DNA from: Thomasclavelia cocleata
GTDB lineage: Bacteria > Bacillota_I > Bacilli_A > Erysipelotrichales > Coprobacillaceae
Direction: 5' to 3'
Assembly (NCBI RefSeq): GCF_900102365.1
Contig: NZ_FOIN01000007.1
Span: 41,329-97,181, forward strand
Length of the DNA stretch: 55,853 bases
The position numbers were made by a program, and so were the translations under genes. Below, piece by piece: positions 17,562-26,298 of the stretch (position 1 is its first letter; each line of letters starts with the position of its first letter). The notes below the pieces were generated by a model. It did no database searches. It saw only the letters and a program-made list of their open reading frames with translations, and was not told the DNA's origin.

Positions 17562-17963
17562 ATGGCATTACCAAGAAAGTTAATTTATCCAGCAGTTTTT
17601 TCATATGATGATGGTATTTGTGTTTATTTTCCAGATGTTGATGGATGTTATAGTTAGGCAGATTCTACTGAAGAGGCATTTTATATGGCTAAAGATGCTT
17701 TGGAATTAGTTTTGGAAGATTATATTTTTAATATGTTTGAAGATGCTTCTAAGCCATCACAAATAAAAGATATTAAGGTAGAGAGTAATCAGTGTGTGGC
17801 ACTTATTGAAGTTGATGTGGATCAGCTGATAAAAAGAAACTCGAGTAAAACGATAAATAAAACTCTTACATTACCATCGTGGTTGAATGAATTAGGAATT
17901 AAAAATAAGCTTAATTTTTCTAAGATTTTACAAGATGGAATAAAAAAAGAATTGGGAATTTAG
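17562..17963 (+). pseudogene. hicB: HicB-family antitoxin gene interrupted by an in-frame TAG
   Basis: From the ATG at 17562 the frame reads LIYPAVFSYDDGICVYFPDVDGCYS, then TAG at 17655-17657, then ADSTEEAFYMAKDALELVLED and on to a C-terminal WLNELGIKNKLNFSKILQDGI, ending at 17963. The first part is the typical HicB partial RNase-H fold and the end is its ribbon-helix-helix-like DNA-binding tail. Without the stop it would have 133 residues, the family size. A downstream ATG at 17685 could give a 92-residue fragment. No hicA toxin gene is present; the space where it would be holds the transposase remnant. Loss of toxin explains tolerance of the nonsense mutation. Confidence 0.8.
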
Positions 17964-17965
17964 AT

Positions 17966-18004
17966 GACAGGAGGTACTATGTTTGTACTTTCTGTCTTTT
18001 TTTA
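17966..18004 (+). terminator. Terminator after hicB pseudogene
   Basis: A 12-bp stem (17966-17977 with 17985-17996, two G-U pairs) with a 7-base loop is followed by a run of T. Confidence 0.85.
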
Positions 18005-18029
18005 ATTAAAAGTTTACTTAAAAAAGTAC

Positions 18030-18060
18030 AAAAGAAAAGATCTACCACTATTAGTAGACC
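18030..18060 (-). terminator. Terminator of the aminopeptidase P gene (minus strand)
   Basis: Read on the minus strand, GGTCTAC and GTAGATC (plus 18054-18060 and 18039-18045) pair with one G-U and are followed by TTTTCTTTT. It is 14 bases downstream of the pepP stop. Confidence 0.7.
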
Positions 18061-18073
18061 TGTAGATTAATAT

Positions 18074-19819
18074 TTATTTTATTAATAGATTTGCTTGTAA
18101 CCATGACCTTTCTTCATTTGTTAAAAATGGAGCAACATGATCAAATACTAATTGTTGATACTCATTGATCTGTTTAATTTCATGATTAGACAACAAATCT
18201 AAATCTAGACCATCTAGATCAAATGGAACCATTGTAATTGGTTCGAATTTTAGAAATTGACCATATTCATTAGTGGTTACTTCAACACACAATAATTCAT
18301 TTTCATGACGAACTCCATGACTATTTTCAATATAAATACCTGGCTCATCTGTTGTAATCATACCTGGTTCAAATGCACACATTTTTGCAAAACCAGGACG
18401 ATCATGTGGTCTAAAACCATTAGGACCTTCATGAACATTTAAGAAGTGACCTACACCATGACCTGTTCCACAACGATAATCAAGATTATATTCATAAACA
18501 ATTCCTCGAGCTAATAGATCTAGATTAGGACCAGTAGTTCCAGCTAGAAAATGTGCTGTTTGTAATCTAAACATAGCTTTTAAAGCAATTGTGTAATCAC
18601 GACGTTCGATGTCACTAATAGGACCTAAGACAAATGTTCTTGTAGTATCAATCGTACCATCTAAATATTGTCCTCCAGAATCAATTAACAATAACCCATT
18701 ATTAGTAACTTTAGCACAACTATCTCGTTCTGCTTTATAATGCATTAGTGCAGCATTAGCTTTATAAGCACATATAGTATCAAAGCTTAAATCATAGAAT
18801 TCACTTTGTTCTTTTCTAAAAGCAGCTAATTTATCAGAAATAGTTACTTCATCTAATTCAATTTTTCCAACATTAGTTTTTAACCAATACATAAATTTGG
18901 TCATTGCAACCCCATCTTTGATATGAGCATTTTTTGTAGCGTTAATCTCTGTTGGGTTTTTAATAGCTTTAAAATGCTGAGTTGGATTTGGTGCTGTTTT
19001 TATTTCACAAGATAAATTGTTAAAGATTTGGTAGTTAACTAGTTGATCATCTAATAATACTTTACCTGTTAATTTTTTAACATCTTCATAAATATCATTA
19101 TAGTCTTTGATAATGATATTATCTCTTTTTAAAATAGTTTCAGTTTTAACATCAACTACATCTTTTTGAACATACAAAATAGCATTATCTTGGTTGATTA
19201 AGGCATAAGATAGAACTACAGGATTACAATCTACATCATTTCCTCGGATATTAAATAACCATACAATATCATCTAAGCTGGTAATAATATGATGTTGACA
19301 ATCATCCATTGCTTTACGAAGACGCTCAAGTTTTGAACGACGTGATTCACCACAATATTTTTCATCATAAATATAAGCTGGCTGATGAGAAATGCTTGGG
19401 CGTTCTTGCCAAACTTCGTCAACTAAATCAACATCAGAGATTAATCTGTTTTTTAAATAAGTAACTTCTTGATTTGACATTACTCGTCCATCAAATCCCA
19501 CTGTTTTATCAACATTTTGATTAAGATATTCTTTAATAGTAGGGACACCAGGCATTCCAATCTTCATTAGAATGATATTGGTACCCTTTAATTGGTGTTC
19601 AGCCTGAATAAAATAACGACCATCTGTCCATAAACGGGCTTCAGTCAAACTAATTACTAAAGTACCTGCTGAACCAGTAAAACCAGATAAAAATTTACGT
19701 CCTTTAAAGTATTCACCTACATATTCACTTTGGTGAAAATCACTAGTTGGAATAATATAAATATCAATTCCCTTTTCTTTCATTAATGTTTGAATTTTTA
19801 TAATATTTTCTTTTATCAT
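18074..19819 (-). CDS. pepP: Xaa-Pro aminopeptidase (aminopeptidase P, M24B), long form
   Basis: The protein has 581 residues, matching the long, three-domain aminopeptidase P with two creatinase-like N-terminal domains (GFTGSAGTLVI, WTDGRYFIQAE; later VWLFNIRGNDVDCNP) before the pita-bread catalytic domain. Metal and catalytic landmarks are LIDSGGQYLDGTIDTTRTF (two Asp), GTGHGVGHFLNVHEGP (His), TDEPGIYIENSHGVRHENEL (Glu) and the final Glu in QFLKFEPIT. It removes the N-terminal residue before proline in the cytosol. GAGGTT precedes the ATG on the minus strand. It is transcribed alone, away from the V-ATPase operon. Confidence 0.93.
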   Translation of the reverse strand: MIKENIIKIQTLMKEKGIDIYIIPTSDFHQSEYVGEYFKGRKFLSGFTGSAGTLVISLTEARLWTDGRYFIQAEHQLKGTNIILMKIGMPGVPTIKEYLNQNVDKTVGFDGRVMSNQEVTYLKNRLISDVDLVDEVWQERPSISHQPAYIYDEKYCGESRRSKLERLRKAMDDCQHHIITSLDDIVWLFNIRGNDVDCNPVVLSYALINQDNAILYVQKDVVDVKTETILKRDNIIIKDYNDIYEDVKKLTGKVLLDDQLVNYQIFNNLSCEIKTAPNPTQHFKAIKNPTEINATKNAHIKDGVAMTKFMYWLKTNVGKIELDEVTISDKLAAFRKEQSEFYDLSFDTICAYKANAALMHYKAERDSCAKVTNNGLLLIDSGGQYLDGTIDTTRTFVLGPISDIERRDYTIALKAMFRLQTAHFLAGTTGPNLDLLARGIVYEYNLDYRCGTGHGVGHFLNVHEGPNGFRPHDRPGFAKMCAFEPGMITTDEPGIYIENSHGVRHENELLCVEVTTNEYGQFLKFEPITMVPFDLDGLDLDLLSNHEIKQINEYQQLVFDHVAPFLTNEERSWLQANLLIK

Positions 19820-19840
19820 TTTTATAACCTCACTGTTATT

Positions 19841-19869
19841 ACTTTATCACAACTAAATTGAAGCCTCAA
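19841..19869 (-). promoter_or_regulatory. Probable pepP promoter
   Basis: On the minus strand, TTGAGG (plus 19864-19869) and TAAAGT (plus 19841-19846) are 17 bases apart, with the ATG 22 bases further on. Confidence 0.4.
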
Positions 19870-20058
19870 TGAATATAAAAAAATATATAAATAATTTTAA
19901 AAAAAGATAGCTAAGTGTAAAAGAATAATCCTGAGTAGTATGGGTATGATTTAGTTAAGTGGATAGGACAGTAATAAAAATTAAGTATATGAAAAATTGT
20001 TTTTTATATACTAGACAAATTATTTAAATTGTCTAATGCTTGTTGTAAAACAAAAGAG

Positions 20059-20094
20059 TATAATTATCATGTTTAAAAAAGCATGATAATTATA
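20059..20094. promoter_or_regulatory. Perfect 13-bp inverted repeat upstream of the V-ATPase operon
   Basis: TATAATTATCATG (20059-20071) and CATGATAATTATA (20082-20094) match with no mismatch across a 10-base loop. Neither side has a real T tract, so it is more likely an operator or leader hairpin than a terminator. It lies about 170 bases before the first gene. Confidence 0.5.
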
Positions 20095-20261
20095 GTAAAA
20101 AGTTAAAATGATAGTTATAAAAATGTTTAATAAATCTTTGTAAGTCTATATGATATTAAAGGTTACAGAGTAAATGATATTTTTTGTAATTGATGGATTA
20201 TTATCATTGCATTTTTAAAATATAGGAGTATACTTATTTCAGGCAAAGGGGGGGTTATACT

Positions 20262-20570
20262 ATGGATGATGTAATTCAAAGGTTAGTAGAAATAGACCGT
20301 AAATGTGTCGAACGTGTTGAAGCTGCAAAAGTAAAAAAATTAGATGCACAAACCAACATGAATGAAAAAAGAAAAGAGATATATGAAGGGTTTGTTGCTG
20401 AACAAAACAAGAAAATTGAAGAACATAAAGCTGAATTGATGAATAAAAATCAACAAGAGGCTAAACAACTTGATCAAAATTATAGTGATATGGTAATTAA
20501 ATTAGAAAATCTTTATAGTCAAAATAAAGATAAATGGATTAATGAAATTGTTGAAAGATGTTTAAAGTAA
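20262..20570 (+). CDS. ntpF: V-type ATPase peripheral-stalk subunit (G/H type)
   Basis: The protein has 102 residues, almost all charged helix with heptad-like spacing, ending in KWINEIVERCLK. It is the first gene of the V-ATPase operon, where the coiled-coil stalk partner of subunit E is normally encoded (NtpF in Enterococcus hirae). It would pair with subunit E to hold the catalytic head against rotation. The assignment rests on coiled-coil character and position more than on motifs. It is 12 bases before subunit C. Confidence 0.75.
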   Translation: MDDVIQRLVEIDRKCVERVEAAKVKKLDAQTNMNEKRKEIYEGFVAEQNKKIEEHKAELMNKNQQEAKQLDQNYSDMVIKLENLYSQNKDKWINEIVERCLK

Positions 20571-20582
20571 GAAGGTGAAGAT

Positions 20583-21614
20583 ATGGCTTTATCGTCAAAT
20601 GCACTATGTGCTAAGGCTAAAGCGATGTATGGATATCGGATTGGTGAACAGGGGTATAGTGATTTATGTAGAAAACAAACGCTTGGTGAGATGGTAACCT
20701 ATTTAAAATCGCAAACAAAGTATTGTGGGGTTCTACAAGATGTTAATGTTAGAAATGTTCATCGTCGTCAGTTAGAGGCTGCTTTAAGTAAAGAATATTT
20801 TGAACGTTGTGCTAGGTTGATGAAATATGCGCCAAAGAAGCATCATGATTTTTATAATCAAGAGGTTATTGGAATAGAGGTTCAATTGATTGTTGATAAG
20901 GTTGTCAGTATAAAGGAAAAAGACCAAGCAAGTTTTTCTTTAGAGATACCAGATTATTTAGCGAGTAAAATGAGTTTCAATATTTATGGGTTAATTAATG
21001 TTGATAATTATAAAGATTTAATATTATATTTAAGAGATACTAGGTATTATAAAATATTAGCTGATTTTGATTTTACAACACCAATTGATATTAATGCTTT
21101 AGAACGACAAATGAAATCACTATATTATAGTACTTATGTAGCTGCTATTAAGAAAAATTTTAAGGGTAAAAAACAAAAAGAATTATTAGATGTTTTATCT
21201 ACATCTATTGAATTAATCAATATTACTAAAATTTATCGTTTTAAGAAGTATTTTATAGAATCGAATGAAACAATAAGAGATTCTTTATATTTAGAGCATT
21301 GTCGGATGTCTAAAGGAATGCTGGATTCATTGATTGAAGCACGTGATGTTAAAGAAATGTTAGAATTATTGGCTAATTCAAAATATAAGTTATATATTGG
21401 TGATAGAGATTATGCCTATATTGAATATTATGTGGAAGAAATTAAATATAATATAGCTAAGCGCTATATGCGTTTTTCAAGTGATGCACCATTAGTGTAT
21501 TTAACATATTCAATTTTACAAAAAGTTGAGGTTGATAACTTGAAACATATTATTGAAGGTATAAGATATAATAGAGATGCATCTAGTATTGAAGAGATGC
21601 TGATCTTTGCGTAG
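20583..21614 (+). CDS. ntpC: V-type ATPase subunit C (AC39/d-like)
   Basis: The protein has 343 residues, all helical, with no membrane segment. It opens with NALCAKAKAMYGYRIGEQGYSDLC and matches the AC39/subunit C family in length and pattern. The subunit is a funnel-shaped socket linking the central stalk (D/F) to the membrane c-ring. A 12-base gap precedes and a 13-base gap follows it in the operon. GAAGGTGAAG precedes the ATG. Confidence 0.88.
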   Translation: MALSSNALCAKAKAMYGYRIGEQGYSDLCRKQTLGEMVTYLKSQTKYCGVLQDVNVRNVHRRQLEAALSKEYFERCARLMKYAPKKHHDFYNQEVIGIEVQLIVDKVVSIKEKDQASFSLEIPDYLASKMSFNIYGLINVDNYKDLILYLRDTRYYKILADFDFTTPIDINALERQMKSLYYSTYVAAIKKNFKGKKQKELLDVLSTSIELINITKIYRFKKYFIESNETIRDSLYLEHCRMSKGMLDSLIEARDVKEMLELLANSKYKLYIGDRDYAYIEYYVEEIKYNIAKRYMRFSSDAPLVYLTYSILQKVEVDNLKHIIEGIRYNRDASSIEEMLIFA

Positions 21615-21627
21615 GAGGGATTAATGA

Positions 21628-22989
21628 ATGGCTATTATGAAAACACATTTCTTTAATATTTCCTTTGAACATAAAGACTTAATGAAAATGCTAATTAAGA
21701 TGACTGAGTATCAAGAAAATATGTTTCCTCAAGATTCTAGGAAAATAGCAAATAATGTTAAAGGGGTATCAGTTATGGATGCAGTTAATCCATATAATGA
21801 ACCACTAGATAATATTTATCATATTTTAAGTCGTTTAAATCTTGAAAGTAACGTGCAGGATAGTGAATTTAAAGAAATTAATTTGCATAATGTAAATAAG
21901 TTAATAGATGAAATTAATGATGAAGTTGATAATATTGTTAATATTAAAGAGGGAATTGTTAAGGAAAAAGAAGAAAATGATGAAGCTGTCATTTTATTGA
22001 GGAACTTAGAAGAATCAAAGATAAGTGTAGATGATGTTAAAAATACAAAATATATAACTTGTCGGTTTGGAAAAATTCCTGTCAATGAGTTTACTAAAAT
22101 CCAATATTATCGGGATTACGAGTTTATTTTTAAAGAGCTGAATCGTTCAAAACAGTATGTATGGATTGTTTATGCGGGACTTACAAATAGTATTTCACAA
22201 ATAGATAATGCGTTTTCTTCAATGTCTTTTGAACAAATTACTTTACCAGATTTTGCTCATGGAAAGATTCATGAAGCAATTAATGAATTGACTGAAGAAT
22301 CGATTGCTATGGAAAAGTATATTAATAAAATGGATTCTAAACTTGAAGGTGTTAAAAATAAATATCAGGAAAAACTATTAGATACTTTTACAAGTTTATA
22401 TAATTTGAAAAAGTTATATGATCATTGCCGCTATGTTGTTGATTTTTCACAAAAAGCATCTATTTATACTTTTAGTAGTTATGATTTAAAAGAGATTGAA
22501 ACAATATTTAAGAATATAGATAGTGTTAAGGTGATGGAGTTACCTGTAAATATTTATGAAAATAGAAATATTACTGCACCAATTTTGGTTAAAAATAATT
22601 CATTCTTTAAACCATTTGAAAATATATTAAGCGTAGCACTTGGGGATACTTTTGATCCAACCATCTTTGTAGCTGTAATAACAATGGTTATTGGAGCGAT
22701 TTGTGTTGGAGATATTGGTGTGGGAGCATTATTAATAGTATTAGGATTTTTATTTACGATTAAAAAAACAAATAATTTTGGTGGTATGTTAAAACGAATT
22801 GGTGCTGCGATTTTAATTGGTGGATTGTTTTATGGAACTGTATTTTATCAAATTGAATTATATCAGCCATTGTTCAATTTACCACTACATGTGATTCATA
22901 CATTTTTATTTGGATTCAGTGTTTGGATTATTGCAATAATTATTTTAATTATTGCTAAAAAAGTTACGCGAAAGTCAATTAAGATATAG
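21628..22989 (+). CDS. Truncated paralogue of V-type ATPase subunit I (a subunit)
   Basis: The protein has 453 residues. The cytoplasmic half aligns with the full-length copy next door: FGKIPVNEFTKIQYY here against FGKIPANNVTKLDYY there, and VDNIFSS-like, LPDFAHG-like and PILVKNNSFFKPFENIL-like stretches in the same order. About 130 residues of membrane region follow (VAVITMVIGAICVGDIGVGALLIVLGFL and three further hydrophobic segments). It then ends, lacking the C-terminal membrane half that in subunit I holds the essential arginine and ion half-channels. The frame is intact, with normal codon use and a ribosome binding site, so it is not an obvious pseudogene. It may be an assembly or regulatory form. 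Confidence 0.8.
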   Translation: MAIMKTHFFNISFEHKDLMKMLIKMTEYQENMFPQDSRKIANNVKGVSVMDAVNPYNEPLDNIYHILSRLNLESNVQDSEFKEINLHNVNKLIDEINDEVDNIVNIKEGIVKEKEENDEAVILLRNLEESKISVDDVKNTKYITCRFGKIPVNEFTKIQYYRDYEFIFKELNRSKQYVWIVYAGLTNSISQIDNAFSSMSFEQITLPDFAHGKIHEAINELTEESIAMEKYINKMDSKLEGVKNKYQEKLLDTFTSLYNLKKLYDHCRYVVDFSQKASIYTFSSYDLKEIETIFKNIDSVKVMELPVNIYENRNITAPILVKNNSFFKPFENILSVALGDTFDPTIFVAVITMVIGAICVGDIGVGALLIVLGFLFTIKKTNNFGGMLKRIGAAILIGGLFYGTVFYQIELYQPLFNLPLHVIHTFLFGFSVWIIAIIILIIAKKVTRKSIKI

Positions 22990-23001
22990 AGGAGGGATAA
23001 A

Positions 23002-24894
23002 ATGGCAATCTCAAGATTAAACTTAGTGAGTATTAATTTTGATAAGTATCATTATAATGAAGTATTATTAAAGCTTTTTAGCCATGATGATTTTCATCCT
23101 GAATTAGCCTCTAAGTTTATTGATAGTGTAACAGGACTAAGTGTATATAATCAAGATAATTTATATGAAGAAATTTTGGTTAGATTAAATGATGCATCAA
23201 ATAAATATAATTTTAAATTAGAAGAAGTACCAGTAAAAACAAACCAAATCAATGTATTACGAGTAAAAGAATATTTAGATGATTTATTACTTGATGTTGA
23301 GCGTATTGATGCAGTAAAGGTTCAGTTGGACCAAATGATTATTGAAAATCAAGAAGCTATTATTCAGTTACAGCATGTAGCTGATATTGATGTAGATTTT
23401 GATGATTTATTTAGTTGTAAATATCTTCAGGTAAGGTTTGGAAAGATTCCAGCAAATAATGTCACTAAATTAGATTATTATGAAACACTACCTTTTGTAT
23501 TTAAAGCTTTTCACAATGATAATCAATTTATTTGGTGTATGTATATAACAACACCTGGTGATGCACCAGAAGTTGATAATATCTTTTCATCGTTATATTT
23601 TGAGCGGATTCATATTCCAACATTTGTTCATGGTTCGCCAGAACTAGCAATTAGTGAGATACAAGAGGAAGCTAATGTAGCAAGAGAACAAAGTAAAAAA
23701 TTAAAGATGCGTATTGATAAGATGTTTACAAATGATCGAGATAAGCTTAATGAAATTTATACGATTGCAAAACATTTAAATGATGTATTTGTCATGCAGA
23801 AATATGTTGTTGTAATTGGTGATAAACTTACTGTTAATGGTTTTGTCCCAGTACGAAGTACTAAAAAATTTAAAGAAGATTTTGAATCTTTAGAAAAGGT
23901 AACAGTTGATATTAAACCAGCAAATAGTGATGTTAGATTATCACCACCAACATTGCTTAAGAGTAACTGGTTTTCACGACCATTTAGAATGTTTGTAGAA
24001 ATGTATGGAGTTCCTAAATACAATGATGCTGATCCAACGTTACTAGTTTCATTATCTTATACTTTATTATTTGGAATAATGTTTGGTGATGTTGGACAAG
24101 GGTTAATTTTATCATTAGTTGGTCTTATTGCATATAAGAAGTTTGGATTTCAGTTGGGAGCTGTTGGTGTTCGATTAGGAATTTCGAGTACTTTATTTGG
24201 AATTGTTTTTGGCTCGGTATTTGGAAATGAGGAAATCTTAATTCCTATGTTTAATGCAATGTCGCCTGATAATACAATGACTTTATTGATTGCAGCGATT
24301 TGTTTAGGAATTGTTTTAATTATTATCTCAATGGGATTTAATGTTGTTTTAAATTTTAAAAAGAAGAATATTGGTGAAGCTTTGCTGAGCCAAAATGGAG
24401 TTTGTGGTTTAATATTTTATATTTCTATTTTGGGCTTAGTAATAAATATGTTTTTAGGTTTAGGGTTTGTTAATGCAATATATGTGATTGTGTTAATAGC
24501 CATACCATTATTATTGATTTTCCTAAAAGAACCATTAATTAGGAAATTTGTGGAGCATGAAGAAATGTTTCCAAATGGTTTTGGTGCGTTTTTTGTAGAA
24601 GGATTCTTTGAATTATTTGAAGTAGTCTTATCTTTTATCACTAACACAATGTCATTTTTAAGAGTTGGGGGATTTGTTTTATCTCATGCAGGAATGATGT
24701 TGGTTGTATATACATTGGCGGAAATGGTCGGTGGTGTTGGTGAACTAGCCGTTATTTTATTTGGTAATATTTTTGTAATGTGCTTAGAAGGATTAATTGT
24801 TGGAATTCAGGTTTTACGTTTAGAGTTCTATGAAATGTTTAGTAGATACTATGAAGGAAATGGAGTTCCATTTAGAACTATTAAAGAGGATTAG
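23002..24894 (+). CDS. ntpI: V-type ATPase subunit I (a subunit), full length
   Basis: The protein has 630 residues. A cytoplasmic N-terminal half of about 330 residues is followed by about seven or eight membrane helices. The conserved membrane landmarks are MFGDVGQGLIL, GFGAFFVEGFFELFEVVLSFITNTMSFLRVGGFVLSHAGM; the arginine of SFLRVGG (R554) is the expected essential residue facing the c-ring glutamate. It provides the two ion half-channels. It lies 12 bases after its truncated paralogue and before subunit K. Confidence 0.93.
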   Translation: MAISRLNLVSINFDKYHYNEVLLKLFSHDDFHPELASKFIDSVTGLSVYNQDNLYEEILVRLNDASNKYNFKLEEVPVKTNQINVLRVKEYLDDLLLDVERIDAVKVQLDQMIIENQEAIIQLQHVADIDVDFDDLFSCKYLQVRFGKIPANNVTKLDYYETLPFVFKAFHNDNQFIWCMYITTPGDAPEVDNIFSSLYFERIHIPTFVHGSPELAISEIQEEANVAREQSKKLKMRIDKMFTNDRDKLNEIYTIAKHLNDVFVMQKYVVVIGDKLTVNGFVPVRSTKKFKEDFESLEKVTVDIKPANSDVRLSPPTLLKSNWFSRPFRMFVEMYGVPKYNDADPTLLVSLSYTLLFGIMFGDVGQGLILSLVGLIAYKKFGFQLGAVGVRLGISSTLFGIVFGSVFGNEEILIPMFNAMSPDNTMTLLIAAICLGIVLIIISMGFNVVLNFKKKNIGEALLSQNGVCGLIFYISILGLVINMFLGLGFVNAIYVIVLIAIPLLLIFLKEPLIRKFVEHEEMFPNGFGAFFVEGFFELFEVVLSFITNTMSFLRVGGFVLSHAGMMLVVYTLAEMVGGVGELAVILFGNIFVMCLEGLIVGIQVLRLEFYEMFSRYYEGNGVPFRTIKED

Positions 24895-24914
24895 AAATTG
24901 AGGAGGAAGTCATT

Positions 24915-25346
24915 ATGACAATTTTAGAATTTATTTTACCAGCATTAGTAGTTATTTTATTATCTTTACCATTAGTTAAAATGTTTAGAGGAAAAGTAAG
25001 TGCAAAAAGTGCTAAGATTAGATTGGCAACACATATTGCAGGTTTTGTAGGAGCTGTATGTTTAGCATTATATTTAGCAGCAGTTACTAATGGAGTACAT
25101 GCCCAAGATTCTGCAGTAATTACAGGAACTATTGCACAAGGTTTAGGTTTCTTAGCTGCCGCTTTAGCTACAGGTTTATCTGCTTTAGGGGCAGGGATTG
25201 CTGTTGCTGCTGCTGCACCTGCTGCAATTGGAGCATTCTCTGAAAATGAAAAGAACTTTGGTAAATCATTAATCTTTGTTGCTTTAGGTGAAGGGGTTGC
25301 GATTTACGGATTATTAATTTCAATCTTGATTATCAACAAAATTTAA
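24915..25346 (+). CDS. ntpK: V-type ATPase subunit K (c-ring proteolipid)
   Basis: The protein has 143 residues with four membrane segments (about 5-23, 40-58, 70-106, 116-140), the duplicated-hairpin V-type proteolipid. The last helix has ALGEGVAIYGLLISILI, with E126 as the ion-binding carboxylate. The third contains TIAQGLGF, whose Gln75 may be a co-ligand. The first hairpin lacks a carboxylate, as in V-type K subunits. Proton or sodium specificity cannot be decided by eye. Codons here look favourable, fitting its need for many copies. GAGGAGG precedes the ATG. Confidence 0.92.
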   Translation: MTILEFILPALVVILLSLPLVKMFRGKVSAKSAKIRLATHIAGFVGAVCLALYLAAVTNGVHAQDSAVITGTIAQGLGFLAAALATGLSALGAGIAVAAAAPAAIGAFSENEKNFGKSLIFVALGEGVAIYGLLISILIINKI

Positions 25347-25365
25347 TTGAAAGAATGTGGTCATT

Positions 25366-25674
25366 ATGCGATTTTATTGTATAAGTGATAACGTAGATAC
25401 TCAGGTAGGACTTAGATTAGTAGGAATTGAGGGTCAAGTAGTTCATAAAAGAAGAGAGTTTCTTGAATTACTGGAAACAAAATTAAAAGATGATTCGATT
25501 GGAATCATCTTAATTACTACTAATTTAATTGAGCTTGCGCCTGATGTTATCTCAGAAATCAAGTTAAAACAACAAAAACCATTGCTTGTAGAAATACCAG
25601 ACCGTCATGGTGAATCAAAAATTGGTGAAACTATTGATAAATATGTTTCTGAAGCAATTGGTGTGAAGTTATAG
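25366..25674 (+). CDS. ntpG: V-type ATPase subunit F (central stalk)
   Basis: The protein has 102 residues from the ATG at 25366; a GTG at 25357 is an alternative start. It opens with FYCISDNVDTQVGLRLVGIEG, typical of subunit F, followed by IGIILITTNLIELAPDVI and KPLLVEIPDRHGE. It binds subunit D at the tip of the rotating stalk. The ribosome binding site is weak, which may limit its dosage or point to coupling. In E. hirae nomenclature this subunit is NtpG. Confidence 0.85.
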   Translation: MRFYCISDNVDTQVGLRLVGIEGQVVHKRREFLELLETKLKDDSIGIILITTNLIELAPDVISEIKLKQQKPLLVEIPDRHGESKIGETIDKYVSEAIGVKL

Positions 25675-25686
25675 AAGGAAAATGCT

Positions 25687-26283
25687 ATGGAAAAGAAAGA
25701 ACAAGTATTTCTTTATATGAAAGAAGAGATTGAAAGACTAGCAGGTTTTGAAGAAGAAAAAATATTAGCTGAGGCAAAGCAGCTTGAAGAAGAGGTATAT
25801 AACCAAATTAAAGCTGAGGCTAAAAAAGATGCAGAAGTATTGTTAGCTAAAGAATTAGTTGAGATTTCTTCGAATGCTAGTGTCGAAGCTTCTTTATCAC
25901 AAGAAGAAAAGACAAAGAAATTGGTTGAAAAAAGAGAGGAATATGTTGCTAATATCTTTGGTGAAGCTAAAGAAAAATTAGTAGAGTTTGTAGATAGCAA
26001 AGATTATAAAGCATATTTAATTAAACATATAGAAAAGATTGGTAAATTATACCAGATGGAAAATTCGATTCTTAAATTAAGAAAAGAAGATTTGAAATAT
26101 AAAGATAAATTAATTAAAGCATATGGTATGCCTATAGAGGTCGAAGTTAGTGATAAGATTTTAATTGGTGGTTTTATTATTGAAAATAAGGCGACTAATG
26201 TTGTTGTTGATGAATCACTAGACTTTGCTTTAGAAAACCAAAAAGATAGGTTCTATAAGACATCAGGATTAATGATAAAATAG
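25687..26283 (+). CDS. ntpE: V-type ATPase subunit E (peripheral stalk)
   Basis: The protein has 198 residues. The first 110 are a charged coiled coil (EEEKILAEAKQLEEEVYNQIKAEAKKDAEVLL), followed by a mixed C-terminal domain ending ALENQKDRFYKTSG. Both length and two-part structure fit subunit E, which pairs with the G/H-type subunit as a stator. It lies 12 bases after subunit F and 15 bases before subunit A. Confidence 0.88.
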   Translation: MEKKEQVFLYMKEEIERLAGFEEEKILAEAKQLEEEVYNQIKAEAKKDAEVLLAKELVEISSNASVEASLSQEEKTKKLVEKREEYVANIFGEAKEKLVEFVDSKDYKAYLIKHIEKIGKLYQMENSILKLRKEDLKYKDKLIKAYGMPIEVEVSDKILIGGFIIENKATNVVVDESLDFALENQKDRFYKTSGLMIK

Positions 26284-26298
26284 ACAGGGGGTTAATAT

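Larger units (their letters stand above)
19820..20261. other. 440-bp regulatory gap between pepP and the V-ATPase operon
   Basis: No gene is seen. It holds the minus-strand pepP promoter, a dyad (TAGACAA at 20012-20018 with TTGTCTA at 20029-20035), the perfect 13-bp hairpin at 20059-20094, and a weaker inverted repeat (AATGATA near 20174 with TATCATT near 20200). A run of seven G (about 20248-20254) lies just before the first V-ATPase gene and serves as its ribosome binding site. Confidence 0.55.

Noticed and set aside
17411-17608. Plus-strand open frame of 65 codons across the transposase remnant
   Set aside because: It is antisense to the conserved YNKRWGIETSFREVK transposase text, with no ribosome binding site or recognisable protein pattern.
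17655-17657. In-frame TAG in hicB read as recoding or stop-codon reassignment
   Set aside because: Other genes here end normally in TAG (for example at 7624-7626 and 16998-17000). A nonsense mutation next to a decayed insertion is the simpler explanation.
20240-20262. G-run before the first V-ATPase gene as a phase-variable tract
   Set aside because: It is only seven bases and sits exactly where a ribosome binding site is needed. Length variation cannot be judged from one sequence.
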